From positions 4,124,001-4,188,000 of the forward strand of contig NZ_CP147737.1 of the NCBI RefSeq assembly GCF_037265215.1: a stretch of 64,000 nucleotides of DNA, written 5' to 3'. The notes under the pieces were generated by a model. That model saw only the letters and a program-made list of their open reading frames with translations, was not told the DNA's origin and did not search any database. The position numbers were made by a program, and so were the translations under genes. Numbering within the stretch: the first letter of the stretch is position 1; each line of letters begins with the position of its first letter. Below, in pieces: positions 17,762 through 26,658 of the stretch. The DNA is from Xenorhabdus griffiniae (GTDB lineage: Bacteria > Pseudomonadota > Gammaproteobacteria > Enterobacterales > Enterobacteriaceae).

Positions 17762-17789
17762 ATTATATGACTTGAACGGGTTAAGACAA
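17762..17789 (-). promoter_or_regulatory. Sigma-70 promoter for lgt-thyA
   Basis: On the minus strand TTGTCT, 16 bases, then TATAAT: a near-consensus promoter about 50 bases before the lgt start, between lgt and the IS1 remnant. It would make lgt independent of ptsP. Confidence 0.7.
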
Positions 17790-17898
17790 ATAATCGCAGA
17801 TAATAACACAGGCAAGTGATTTGCTCCCACCATTAGACCACAAGTGACTGTCGTGGCACTTCTTATGAACCTTGGTAGAGACTACAAACTCGGTTAAG

Positions 17899-18020
17899 GG
17901 TCATGCTCCCAATGATTAGATGTTGTGGTAATCCGAAGAGATGCACGATAAAGTGATAGGAACGTTTATTGAGCGTGAATTCTATCTCAGGTAATAAATC
18001 TAACTATTGGGAGCATGATC
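17899..18020 (+). mobile_element. IS1-family remnant 1 (both ends, interior deleted)
   Basis: Left inverted repeat GGTCATGCTCCCAAT at 17899 and right inverted repeat CTATTGGGAGCATGATC ending at 18020. These match the IS1 terminal repeat pattern GGTnATGCTnCCAA. Only the last 17 codons of the transposase (MHDKVIGTFIEREFYLR, 17941-17994) remain between them, so about 650 bases are missing. It is 88 bases identical, save about two, to remnant 2 at 20010-20098. No target duplication was found. Confidence 0.8.
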
Positions 18021-18036
18021 TGGTTTTTATATGCTT

Positions 18037-18142
18037 TATACCAATCTAACTTCAAGATGCGTGTGATATCTCCCCGCGAAGCGGGGAGATATCAGGTTTC
18101 ATATTGTGTTGCAAATTACAACTTGAAGTTGCATGGGTATAA
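18037..18142. repeat. Palindromic interspersed repeat, copy B
   Basis: The best full copy of the family: starts ATACCAATCTAACTTCAAG, ends CAACTTGAAGTTGCATGGGTAT (imperfect terminal inverted repeats of about 20 bases), with an inner hairpin ATATCTCCCCGCG / CGGGGAGATAT. No coding capacity, so MITE-like. It lies between IS1 remnant 1 and the membrane protein gene. Confidence 0.8.
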
Positions 18143-18236
18143 ACACTATTTAGCATTATGAAAAACAATAAAAAAGCCCCTGACATTCAGAGGCTAAACT
18201 TGCGAAAACACGAGGACAGAATATTTACAAACTTTT

Positions 18237-18632
18237 TCATTTACACAGTGATAAATCTTTTACATAGGTGGTTGGTGACATCCACGATAATTTATCGCAT
18301 GTCAGATAACCATCACTTTTTAACTTATAATCAACATAAAAAGAGATAGGAAAACCAATTATAAATGATGCAATCATCAACCTACTAAGATATTTAACAA
18401 CTATCTTGTTAAATTTAGGTAGTCTATCAAAGATAAAGAAAAAAACAGAGCCTGATAACGAATATAATAATAGAGGTGAAGACATAACAACCATGACAAC
18501 AGTGGCAGAAAATCTTATTTCATCTTTCATTAATATTAATGAAATAGCATCGTCAATAATGAAAGCAACTATAAATGTCATTAACAATGATAATATCAGC
18601 ACACCTAATGCTTTAAGGTATTTACTATTCAC
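18237..18632 (-). CDS. Small integral membrane protein, putative immunity to the adjacent toxin (DUF1240-like)
   Basis: 131 residues with three to four hydrophobic segments (about 10-32, 42-66, 85-104) and a C-terminal tail holding two cysteines (GYLTCDK and DLSLCK). It begins with GTG overlapping the upstream stop (GTGA), so translation is coupled. It is paralogous to the protein at 29524-29958: both share FP(I/V)SxYVD(Y/F)KLKxxGYxxC and an ending YVKD(L/I)(S/N)LC. A polytopic protein coupled to a hydrophobic toxin matches the layout of pore-forming colicin immunity. The DUF1240 name is from memory; the function is inference. Confidence 0.65.
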   Translation of the reverse strand: MNSKYLKALGVLILSLLMTFIVAFIIDDAISLILMKDEIRFSATVVMVVMSSPLLLYSLSGSVFFFIFDRLPKFNKIVVKYLSRLMIASFIIGFPISFYVDYKLKSDGYLTCDKLSWMSPTTYVKDLSLCK

Positions 18633-19549
18633 CTAAACCTTCCTAATTCATTAAAAAAATGCTGTAAATCCGCTTCCGGTGTTCTTGGTTTTCTTTTCAT
18701 TTCTTCTTTTATGAGTGCTATTAATTTTTCACTTATCCCATATTGCTTATCAAGAGCATCTAAAATATAAGCCACTGCAAAACCAGCAAGTAGAACTATT
18801 CCCGCAACAGCAATTATACTGCCACCTAAAGCGGCTGTAGCAATTAAAGTTGAACCGACAGCCCAAGAGGCTGTCGCGATAATAGCAGTTTTAGCCATAT
18901 CCATGGTTACATTTCCAAGAAAATCGGCTAGCGTATATTCATCCTTAAAAATACTTTCTATTACTCGATATCCAATAGAAAAAATGATGGAGAATCTAAC
19001 TCCTTGAACAACGCTTGCATTAAGACCCTGCTGCCCAATTCCCATTCCAAGCATTTGGGGATTTTGGGCACGATATCGTGTCCCCATGATACGACTCCGA
19101 AGACCTGCATGCCCTGATATGTGAATATACCTTTCCCCATTTTTTCCTACATGTTCTGCCGCTTTAATGCCTAAGCTCTTAAATTCTCGAACAACATCAT
19201 GGAATCCACGTGAATCATAGATATTTCCTGCGTAGGTAGATATGGGATCAGTGACAGAAAATACACGCGCCATAGGATTTTTTTTCTTGTTTCCTGCGTC
19301 CATACCTCTTGCAAATGCTTCTCCATGATTTGGACTTTGTGGACGGCGGGGACTGATATCCTCAATAATGCTTTGAGCTTCTGATAATGTGAGAACAAAG
19401 TGATACTGGGTATTATCCCTCAATACTTTTTCTAGACCAATAGCATCAAAAAATTCATGTTGAGGCTTTAGCTGATTAATTCCCACATTCCCCCTTAAAA
19501 CATCCCCCATATAGCCATCCCAAGTGGGATTATATTTCTTATGTATCAT
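18629..19549 (-). CDS. Putative pore-forming toxin with hydrophobic C-terminal hairpin
   Basis: 306 residues without a signal peptide. Residues 1-200 are soluble and unfamiliar (a GKNGERYIHISGHAGLRSRI block near 140-160). From about 215 a hydrophobic region of some 50 residues (TAIIATASWAVGSTLIATAA, then GGSIIAVAGIVLLAGFAVAY) ends in YILDALDKQYGISEKLIALI. This hairpin followed by a D/K-rich helix recalls the C-terminal pore domain of colicins, though no database check was possible. The same C-terminal region recurs at 29331-29573. The coupled membrane protein downstream supports a toxin/immunity reading. The delivery route is unknown; it may be a domain cut from a larger polymorphic toxin. 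Confidence 0.6.
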   Translation of the reverse strand: MIHKKYNPTWDGYMGDVLRGNVGINQLKPQHEFFDAIGLEKVLRDNTQYHFVLTLSEAQSIIEDISPRRPQSPNHGEAFARGMDAGNKKKNPMARVFSVTDPISTYAGNIYDSRGFHDVVREFKSLGIKAAEHVGKNGERYIHISGHAGLRSRIMGTRYRAQNPQMLGMGIGQQGLNASVVQGVRFSIIFSIGYRVIESIFKDEYTLADFLGNVTMDMAKTAIIATASWAVGSTLIATAALGGSIIAVAGIVLLAGFAVAYILDALDKQYGISEKLIALIKEEMKRKPRTPEADLQHFFNELGRFR

Positions 19550-19894
19550 TCCTCAATTCTCCATAATATTCGTCATGAATAATTTCATTAATTACTATTA
19601 ATGACATGTGACAATCAAGTGATTTGTGTCACGATTTCCATATAGCATCAATTAAACAGGATATAACAGTAAGCCTTATCTATTCCAGCATAAATAAAAG
19701 ATCACCAGAAAAATTGTAATTAACCTCTCTTCTTAAATAAAGTCAGATAATTACCTAATTTAAATTTCAGATAGTACCCTAATAAAAAAACAAATTGATA
19801 CACTAAATTTAGCTTCTTAGATTCATCTGGCTTTTATTTACCTGCCAGAAGATACCCCCCTGAAAATCTTTTTGTCCCTCTCAATTACGATTGC
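19550..19894. other. Noncoding, AT-rich region upstream of the toxin gene
   Basis: No gene was seen. It should contain the promoter for the toxin operon, which reads leftward, but no confident -35/-10 pair was picked. A small hairpin, TCTGGC / GCCAGA, lies near 19829-19851. The right part runs into the IS1 remnant, whose left limit is unclear. Confidence 0.4.
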
Positions 19895-20100
19895 CTGCCT
19901 GAGGAAAAACACCTCACAGGAAAGAAATTTACCCAACGCATCGAGAGAACTAATCTTACCCTACGTATTCGCATCAAAAGACTGAATCGAAAAACGATAG
20001 GTGACTCCAAATCCGAAGAGATGCACAATAAAGTGATAGGAACTTTTATTGAGCGTGAATTCTATCTCAGGTAATAAATCTAACTATTGGGAGCATGACC
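19895..20100 (+). mobile_element. IS1-family remnant 2 (3' end)
   Basis: The last 57 codons of an IS1 InsB-type transposase are readable from 19901 to the TAA at 20074: EEKHLTGKKFTQRIERTNLT followed by RKTIGDSKSEEMHNKVIGTF. The right terminal repeat CTATTGGGAGCATGACC ends at 20100. Weak similarity may reach further left. It is in the same orientation as remnant 1, and its end forms the stop codon and last residues of ptsP. Confidence 0.85.
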
Positions 20101-22336
20101 CTCGAATCAAGCCCCCCAAACCTCGTGATTCCATAAATTCGGCTGACAATGCTTTTACTTCATGGCTGGTTTCAACTTGCAATGCCAACTCAATAAAACG
20201 CTCAAGTTCTTTGGCATCCAAATGGCGCAATAAATACTTAATACGCGGAATACTGTGACCACTCATGCTCAGGCTACGGTAACCTAAGCCGAGCAATATG
20301 AGTGTCCCCATTGGTAAGCCTGCCATTTCTCCGCATATGCTAATCGGGAGATTAAGACGCTGACATTCATCAAAGGCGAGTTTCAAGGCCCTAATCACCG
20401 CAGGATGCAAATTATCATATAGCGAAGCAACGTGTGTATTATTGCGATCCACCGCAAGCAAATACTGGGTTAAATCATTCGTGCCAATAGAAACAAAATC
20501 AATCCGTTGCTTTAATTGGGGCAGCAAAAAAAGGGCAGAAGGAACTTCAAGCATAATACCAATCTGAGGCATTGTGATTGTCTCAGCTAACGTCTGCTCT
20601 ACTTCAATTTTCGCTCTCTCAATCAGTTTTCGGGCTTCATCAATCTCTTCAATACTGGTTACCATCGGCAAGAGTATTTTTAAATTGCCCGTCTGTGCAT
20701 TGGCTTTTAGCATCGCACGAAGCTGAATCAGGAATATTTCCGGTTGATCCAGTGTGATACGAATTCCCCGCCAGCCCAGACAAGGGTTTTCTTCATTGAT
20801 GGGCATATAGGGAAGTTGTTTATCAGCGCCAATATCCAGTGTTCTCAATACCACTGGCTTATCAGGAAAAAGTTCCAGTATCTCTTGATAGCGATTTTTC
20901 TGCTCATCTTCTGATGGAAAACCGCTATGCAACATAAAAGGAATTTCTGTGCGGTACAGCCCGATGCCATCAATATTGTCTTCCATCTGCCGTTCATGTT
21001 TCAAACTCAAGCCCGCGTTGAGCTGTACCAGAACCCGTTCTCCACTTTTTAACCGCGCTTGCTTCTGCTGTTCATATTCAGCCAGCTTGCTGAGAACCTG
21101 TTCCTCCTCGATGATTTGTTGGTATTCCTGGGTAATCAGAGGCTCTGGCTCAATAAAAATTTCTCCACGATAACCATCCAGGATGAGTGTCCGATTGTGT
21201 AATAACTCAGGCTGGATATCCGCCCCCATGATCGCGGGGATCCCCATCGCACGGACCAATATTGCAGAATGAGAATGAGTCGCGCCATCTCGTACAATCA
21301 CACCAACCAATTGATCTTGTGGCAATTCAGCCAACAAATTAGCACTAAGCTCATCAGCAACCAGTATAAAGCGCTCCGGCCACTGCCTGCTCCCCGTGGA
21401 AGAACCAATCAGATGAAACAGCACCCGCTGACCGAGCGCGCGCAAATCAGATGCCCTCTCGCGCATATAAAGATCTTGCAAACGGGCAAACTGCTCAGCA
21501 TATTTTTCAATCACCGTTTTAATTGCCCATTCCGCCACAAAACCGTTATCAACGGCACAAAACAGATCCCGCTTAAGCTGAGGATCATTTAATAGATGGG
21601 AATAGAGATCAAAAATAGCGGCGCTTTCTTTCTGTGAATTGGCAGTAAAGCGTTTGCTGATACGACGGCATTCAGCGGTTGTTTCTTCAAGAGCCAAAGT
21701 TAGCCTGGAACGTTCAGCCTGACAATCCAGCGTCAATGCTTCAGTCACTTGTTCCAACAGAGGTTGGGAGCGATCTTGCCATCCCTGCGCCATCACAATG
21801 CCATTAGAAATGGCAAGCGCCTTAATACGAGTTTGTCGATATCGACCGAATAACCCTTTGGTTTGCGCCTGAGCGAGAACGGCAGCAAGCTGCATCGCCA
21901 GTGTCACCATGAAAGATTCTTCACTTTCATTAAATAACCGTCGTTCATATTGCTGGACAACGAGTATTCCCTGCAATTGGCGACGATAAATAATCGGTAC
22001 ACCTAAAAAAGCCCGCAAACTTTCTTCTCTTACTTGGGGAATATATTTAAAACTGGGATGTTCACGGACATCAGCGAGATTAATTAATTCGGACAGACGC
22101 CCAACTTGCCCCACAACGCCTTCATCAAAGGAGAGACTAATTGCTTGCCCCCTAGGTTTTCTCAACCCTTTGGTTGCCATCAGGTAATAACATTGCCGCT
22201 GATGATCCGCCAAATAAATAGAGCAAACATCCGTGTTCATTGCCAGGCACGTTTCATTGACCAATAACTCAAGCGCTTCAGATAAATTAACGGCCATCGC
22301 AACCTTTTCGACAATTTCCCGTAAGCGCATGAGCAT
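20084..22336 (-). CDS. ptsP: Phosphoenolpyruvate-protein phosphotransferase PtsP (enzyme I-Ntr)
   Basis: 750 residues. An N-terminal GAF sensor domain (about 1-165) is followed by the PTS enzyme I modules, with the phosphorylated His in GATHSHSAILVRAMGIPA and the PEP-binding barrel (EIPFMLHSGFPSEDEQ, VSIGTNDLTQYLLAVDRNN). It starts the nitrogen-related phosphorelay (PtsP-NPr-EIIA). The C-terminal GLGGLIRGSCSQ departs from the usual end just after GLGGLIRG, because the last codons and the TAG stop lie in the end of an IS1 remnant. It stands nine bases after rppH, so probably one operon. Confidence 0.97.
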   Translation of the reverse strand: MLMRLREIVEKVAMAVNLSEALELLVNETCLAMNTDVCSIYLADHQRQCYYLMATKGLRKPRGQAISLSFDEGVVGQVGRLSELINLADVREHPSFKYIPQVREESLRAFLGVPIIYRRQLQGILVVQQYERRLFNESEESFMVTLAMQLAAVLAQAQTKGLFGRYRQTRIKALAISNGIVMAQGWQDRSQPLLEQVTEALTLDCQAERSRLTLALEETTAECRRISKRFTANSQKESAAIFDLYSHLLNDPQLKRDLFCAVDNGFVAEWAIKTVIEKYAEQFARLQDLYMRERASDLRALGQRVLFHLIGSSTGSRQWPERFILVADELSANLLAELPQDQLVGVIVRDGATHSHSAILVRAMGIPAIMGADIQPELLHNRTLILDGYRGEIFIEPEPLITQEYQQIIEEEQVLSKLAEYEQQKQARLKSGERVLVQLNAGLSLKHERQMEDNIDGIGLYRTEIPFMLHSGFPSEDEQKNRYQEILELFPDKPVVLRTLDIGADKQLPYMPINEENPCLGWRGIRITLDQPEIFLIQLRAMLKANAQTGNLKILLPMVTSIEEIDEARKLIERAKIEVEQTLAETITMPQIGIMLEVPSALFLLPQLKQRIDFVSIGTNDLTQYLLAVDRNNTHVASLYDNLHPAVIRALKLAFDECQRLNLPISICGEMAGLPMGTLILLGLGYRSLSMSGHSIPRIKYLLRHLDAKELERFIELALQVETSHEVKALSAEFMESRGLGGLIRGSCSQ

Positions 22337-22345
22337 AACAATGAC

Positions 22346-22876
22346 CTAACTTTTTCTACGACGATGTAAATAAGGTGAATGGAATAATGAAGCTGGCTCC
22401 TGCGTTGACATTACAATAGAAGAGAATTCTTTCATCACGCGTCGATAGACATCTCGTTTAAAAGAAACAACCTGCCGGACAGGATACCAATAACTCACCC
22501 AACGCCAACCATCAAACTCCGGAGTCTTACTGCGCTGCACATTAATATCCGCTTCATTACACAATAACTGCAATAAAAACCAACGTTGCTTTTGCCCAAT
22601 ACAAACAGGCTTTGTATCCCAACGCACCAAACGCTTGGGTAATTTGTAACGCAACCAACTCCGGGTTGAGGCAAGAACCCGTACATCTTTGCGACTTAAA
22701 CCAACTTCTTCGAACAACTCGCGATACATCGCTTGCTCTGGTGATTCCCCTGGATTGATACCCCCTTGAGGAAACTGCCAGGAATGCTGCCCATAACGGC
22801 GGGCCCACAGAACCTGCCCTTGGCGATTACAAATTACAATTCCTACATTCGGGCGGTAGCCATCATCATCGATCAC
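22346..22876 (-). CDS. rppH: RNA pyrophosphohydrolase RppH
   Basis: 176-residue Nudix hydrolase that removes pyrophosphate from mRNA 5' ends and so triggers decay. The Nudix box is complete ([20 protein letters not shown] followed by VGL). The N-terminal [20 protein letters not shown] is typical. First gene of rppH-ptsP. Confidence 0.98.
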   Translation of the reverse strand: MIDDDGYRPNVGIVICNRQGQVLWARRYGQHSWQFPQGGINPGESPEQAMYRELFEEVGLSRKDVRVLASTRSWLRYKLPKRLVRWDTKPVCIGQKQRWFLLQLLCNEADINVQRSKTPEFDGWRWVSYWYPVRQVVSFKRDVYRRVMKEFSSIVMSTQEPASLFHSPYLHRRRKS

Positions 22877-22991
22877 CAGACTACCTCTCGATATAACAAA
22901 TTTAAAAAGATAGCTAATTGTTTCACACTCATCTCAAGCGGTAAACCTCTATGATGAGACTTTGCAGACGTAGCCGAAGTCTCTACAATAC

Positions 22992-23092
22992 CGCTATCTC
23001 AACGGGGTGCGGCTGTCGCAAAACAGTGCTGCTGAGAACAAACCCGTCGAACCTGAACCGGTTAGTACCGTCGTAGGGATTTGAGACGCTAC
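22992..23092 (+). promoter_or_regulatory. TPP riboswitch (thi box) of thiBPQ
   Basis: Contains the conserved aptamer parts in order: ACGGGGTGC at 23002, GCTGAGA near 23050, ACCCGTCGAACCTGAACCGG from 23042 on and GTTAGTACCGTCGTAGGGA. These are the P2/P4 cores that bind thiamine pyrophosphate. It lies about 200 bases before thiB, with a palindromic repeat in between, and should lower transporter expression when TPP is high. Confidence 0.93.
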
Positions 23093-23180
23093 TCATTGAT
23101 ATAATAGATGTCATTTTCATTTAGCACCTTCTCAGATCCTTTGCTGTCTGCTAATAACAAATATTAAGTAACTGATATAT

Positions 23181-23244
23181 ATACCAATCCAACTTCAAGT
23201 TGTAGCTTGCAAATCAAAGACGCATCTTGAAAGGCAATTGGTAT
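23181..23244. repeat. Palindromic interspersed repeat, copy C (short form)
   Basis: Starts ATACCAATCCAACTTCAAG and ends CTTGAAAGGCAATTGGTAT, inverted ends with a 26-base core and without the GC-rich inner hairpin. It sits between the TPP aptamer and the thiB start. Confidence 0.75.
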
Positions 23245-23295
23245 ACAACTATCAATATTTTTAACTATTGATATATGCAACTACAGGAGAGCAAA

Positions 23296-24309
23296 GTGTT
23301 TACTAAATTATTTTCCCGCTTTATGGCTATCAGCCTACTGTCTGTTTCTGCCAGTGTTTTTGCTCAGTCAGGCCAGGCAAAACCTACCCTGACAGTTTAT
23401 ACTTATGATTCATTTGCCTCTGAATGGGGACCAGGACCTGCTATCAAAAAAGCCTTTGAGGCAGAATGTGACTGTGAACTGAAACTGGTTGCGTTGGAAG
23501 ATGGCGTCTCCTTGCTGAACCGTTTGAGAATGGAAGGCAAAAAAACACCCGCAGATATTGTATTGGGGTTAGATAACAACCTGATTCAAGCCGCTCAGCA
23601 AACCGGATTATTCACACCAAGTCACGTCGATACCTCAAAACTGAAATTACCCATTGCATGGCACAACACGACGTTTATTCCTTACGATTACGGTTATTTT
23701 GCCTTTATTTACAACAAAAATACCCTGCCTCATCCCCCCAAAAGTATGGACGAATTAATCAATAGCCACCAGAATTGGAAGATTATTTACCAAGATCCAC
23801 GTACCAGCACACCAGGTTTAGGGTTACTGCTCTGGATACAGGAACTCTATGGCGACAACGCCGCTCAGGAGTGGCAAAAAGTGGCCCAAAAGACACTCAC
23901 CGTCACTAAAGGCTGGAGTGAAGCCTATGGCCTGTTTCTGAAAGGTGAAGGTGATATGGTGCTGAGCTATACCACATCACCTGGCTATCACATTATGTCA
24001 GAGAAAAAAGATAACTACGCCGCCGCTATCTTCAAGGAAGGACACTACTTGCAAATTGAAGTGGCTGCTCAGTTGGCCTCAAGCAAACAACCAGAACTGG
24101 CACAGAAGTTTATGAATTTCATGCTCTCTCCGGCATTTCAGCAAGTCATTCCAACAACCCAATGGATGTATCCTGTCATTGATATCCCTTTACCCGACGT
24201 TTTCAAACAACTTCCTGTTCCTGAGAAATCCCTGCTATTCAACGCAGATGATGTGGCAAAACACCGTACAAAATGGATACGTACATGGCAAAGCGCAGTC
24301 AGCCGTTAA
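23296..24309 (+). CDS. thiB: Thiamine ABC transporter, periplasmic binding protein
   Basis: 337 residues from the GTG at 23296, chosen because AGGAG lies eight bases before it and the product then starts with a standard signal peptide (MFTKLFSRFMAISLLSVSA, cleaved after VFAQ). An ATG at 23275 lacks a binding site. Binds thiamine, TMP and TPP in the periplasm and hands them to ThiP. Family marks are LTVYTYDSFASEWGPGP, two cysteines in ECDCELKL and the C-terminal WMYPVIDIPLPDVF. Its stop lies inside thiP. Confidence 0.95.
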   Translation: MFTKLFSRFMAISLLSVSASVFAQSGQAKPTLTVYTYDSFASEWGPGPAIKKAFEAECDCELKLVALEDGVSLLNRLRMEGKKTPADIVLGLDNNLIQAAQQTGLFTPSHVDTSKLKLPIAWHNTTFIPYDYGYFAFIYNKNTLPHPPKSMDELINSHQNWKIIYQDPRTSTPGLGLLLWIQELYGDNAAQEWQKVAQKTLTVTKGWSEAYGLFLKGEGDMVLSYTTSPGYHIMSEKKDNYAAAIFKEGHYLQIEVAAQLASSKQPELAQKFMNFMLSPAFQQVIPTTQWMYPVIDIPLPDVFKQLPVPEKSLLFNADDVAKHRTKWIRTWQSAVSR

Positions 24310-25889
24310 TCGCGGGTTGGTTATTGCCGGGGGTTATTGCCTCTGGCCTGTTAATTATAGTTGCCCTGTCAGCATTCGGGACGCTGTGGTTCAATGCACC
24401 TGAAAGCCATTGGCAGGAATTCTTGCATGACAGTTATCTCTGGCATGTCATTAGATTCACCTTCTGGCAGGCATTTCTCTCTGCCGTCTTATCGGTAATC
24501 CCCGCTATTTTTCTGGCTCGGGCACTTTATCGGCGCCGTTTTCCCGGAAAGACACTCTTTCTGCGCTTATGCGCCATGACATTGATTCTTCCTGTTTTGG
24601 TTGCTCTATTTGGCATTCTTACTGTTTATGGTCAGACCGGCTGGCTGGCTAATATTTCCCAATGGATAGGCGTTGAATATCGTTTTACACCATATGGACT
24701 ACAAGGGATTTTGCTGGCACATATTTTCTTTAATATGCCAATGGCAACACGGTTATTGCTGCAATCTCTGGAGAGTATTGCTATTGAACAGCGCCAGCTT
24801 GCCGCCCAGCTCGGTATGAATGAATGGCAACATTTTCGTTTTATTGAGTGGCCTTATTTGCGCCGCCAAATTTTACCGACGGGTGCGCTGATTTTCATGC
24901 TGTGCTTTGCCAGCTTCGCAACGGTTCTTGCCCTCGGCGGTGGCCCAGCCGCAACGACCATTGAACTTGCCATTTATCAGGCGCTTAGTTACGACTACGA
25001 TCTTGGTCATGCCGCCCTACTTGCCTTGATACAACTTTTTTGCTGCCTCGGTTTGGTGCTCCTTAGCCAAAAATTGAAAGGCGCACTTGCTGTTGGTTAT
25101 GGACATCAACAACAATGGCGTAATCCACAGGATTCATGGCTGCAAAAATTATCTGATGGTTTACTGATTAGCATCGCGTTACTGCTGTTACTTCCCCCTT
25201 TATTAGCAGTCATCGTGGATGGCCTGAAGCGTGATATTTTTGCTGTCTTAAGCCAGCCCGCTTTATGGCAAGCCTTTACGACATCTGTCGTTATTGCAGT
25301 AGGAGCAGGATTGCTGTGTGTTATTTTCACCATGATGTTGCTATGGAGCAGCCGCGAATTACGCTTACGCCATTCCCCGCGTTGGGGACAGGCAATGGAA
25401 ACCAGCGGGTTGTTGATCCTTGCTATGCCGGGGATCGTCCTCGCCACAGGCTTTTTTCTCTTGCTGAACACAACCATAGGTATACCTCAATCACCTTACG
25501 GGTTAGTTATCTTGACCAACGCATTGATGGCGATCCCCTACGCGCTAAAAGTATTGGAAAACCCAATGCGCGATCTGGCAGAGCGTTATAATCCCCTATG
25601 CCGTTCCCTCAATATTCAAGGAATGCACCGCCTGTATTGGATCGAGCTTAAGGCATTAAAAATTCCATTGGCACAAGCATTGGCTTTCGCCTGTGTATTA
25701 TCCATTGGCGATTTTGGTGTGATCGCCTTATTTGGCAATGAAGATTTCCGCACTTTGCCTTATTACCTTTCCCAACAAATTGGGGCATATCGCAGTCAGG
25801 ATGGTGCCGTGACCGCATTTCTGTTACTCCTACTGTGTTTTGTTTTATTCACTGTGATTGAACGCTTACCGAGCCGACACCATGATTAA
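24285..25889 (+). CDS. thiP: Thiamine ABC transporter, permease
   Basis: 534-residue inner-membrane permease made of two fused halves of about six membrane helices each. Each half carries an EAA loop that meets the ATPase ([20 protein letters not shown] in the first, [20 protein letters not shown] in the second). The ATG at 24285 ([16 protein letters not shown]) overlaps thiB by 25 bases; a frame from 24273 adds four residues. Confidence 0.96.
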   Translation: MAKRSQPLIAGWLLPGVIASGLLIIVALSAFGTLWFNAPESHWQEFLHDSYLWHVIRFTFWQAFLSAVLSVIPAIFLARALYRRRFPGKTLFLRLCAMTLILPVLVALFGILTVYGQTGWLANISQWIGVEYRFTPYGLQGILLAHIFFNMPMATRLLLQSLESIAIEQRQLAAQLGMNEWQHFRFIEWPYLRRQILPTGALIFMLCFASFATVLALGGGPAATTIELAIYQALSYDYDLGHAALLALIQLFCCLGLVLLSQKLKGALAVGYGHQQQWRNPQDSWLQKLSDGLLISIALLLLLPPLLAVIVDGLKRDIFAVLSQPALWQAFTTSVVIAVGAGLLCVIFTMMLLWSSRELRLRHSPRWGQAMETSGLLILAMPGIVLATGFFLLLNTTIGIPQSPYGLVILTNALMAIPYALKVLENPMRDLAERYNPLCRSLNIQGMHRLYWIELKALKIPLAQALAFACVLSIGDFGVIALFGNEDFRTLPYYLSQQIGAYRSQDGAVTAFLLLLLCFVLFTVIERLPSRHHD

Positions 25890-26580
25890 ACTTGAGAATG
25901 TCATTTATACTTATGAACACCTTGCCATGCATTTTAATGTGAGCGTCAAAGCCGGAGAACGTATTGCAATCCTCGGCCCTAGCGGGGCAGGTAAAAGCAC
26001 CTTGTTAAGTTTGATGGCGGGTTTCCAGTTTCCAGCACAAGGTAATATTTGGCTGGATGGTGAGAATCATACGCATACCTCACCTTCCAAGCGGCCGGTT
26101 TCGATGCTGTTTCAGGAAAACAACCTGTTTTCCCATTTAACCATCGCACAAAATATTGCTTTGGGATTACACCCTGGCTTGCGGTTAAATGCTGAACAAA
26201 AGAAAACGCTGCAACAAATTGCTTCCCAGGTGTCATTAGAAGCGTGTTTATCACGCCTGCCCGCTCAACTTTCTGGCGGACAACGCCAGCGGGCAGCGTT
26301 GGCACGTTGTTTAGTCCGCCATCAACCAATTTTATTACTGGATGAGCCATTTTCAGCACTTGATCCGGCTTTACGCAATGAAATGCTGGAATTATTGGAT
26401 CAAATATGCAGCGAACGACAAATCACTTTACTTATGGTGTCCCATAATCTTGATGATGCCGCCAAAATCGCCCCACGCTCTTTGCTGATTGTGGATGGAA
26501 AAATTTATTATGATGGTGCAACGGCGAAGTTGGTGAGTGGGGAAGCCGCTGAGTCAGTGGTTTTGGGGATAATCGCTTAA
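25882..26580 (+). CDS. thiQ: Thiamine ABC transporter, ATPase
   Basis: 232-residue ABC ATPase: Walker [10 protein letters not shown], signature [15 protein letters not shown], Walker [14 protein letters not shown] and the switch His in [11 protein letters not shown]. The start at 25882 overlaps thiP by eight bases. Completes the thiBPQ uptake system for thiamine and TPP; it is followed by a terminator. Confidence 0.97.
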   Translation: MIKLENVIYTYEHLAMHFNVSVKAGERIAILGPSGAGKSTLLSLMAGFQFPAQGNIWLDGENHTHTSPSKRPVSMLFQENNLFSHLTIAQNIALGLHPGLRLNAEQKKTLQQIASQVSLEACLSRLPAQLSGGQRQRAALARCLVRHQPILLLDEPFSALDPALRNEMLELLDQICSERQITLLMVSHNLDDAAKIAPRSLLIVDGKIYYDGATAKLVSGEAAESVVLGIIA

Positions 26581-26630
26581 ATAGAGCTTGTTATGATCTA
26601 AATTGGAGAATCGAAAATAACTTCTATACT

Positions 26631-26655
26631 GCCCGCACAATAGCGGGCTTTTTTA
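26631..26655 (+). terminator. Terminator of thiBPQ
   Basis: GCCCGC, six-base loop, GCGGGC, then TTTTTT. On the minus strand the A-rich side gives a weaker signal, but it could also stop the glycosyltransferase transcript. Confidence 0.9.
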
Positions 26656-26658
26656 TAT

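Noticed and set aside
23275..23295. ATG start for thiB at 23275
   Set aside because: No ribosome binding site; AGGAG precedes the GTG at 23296, which also gives a normal signal peptide.
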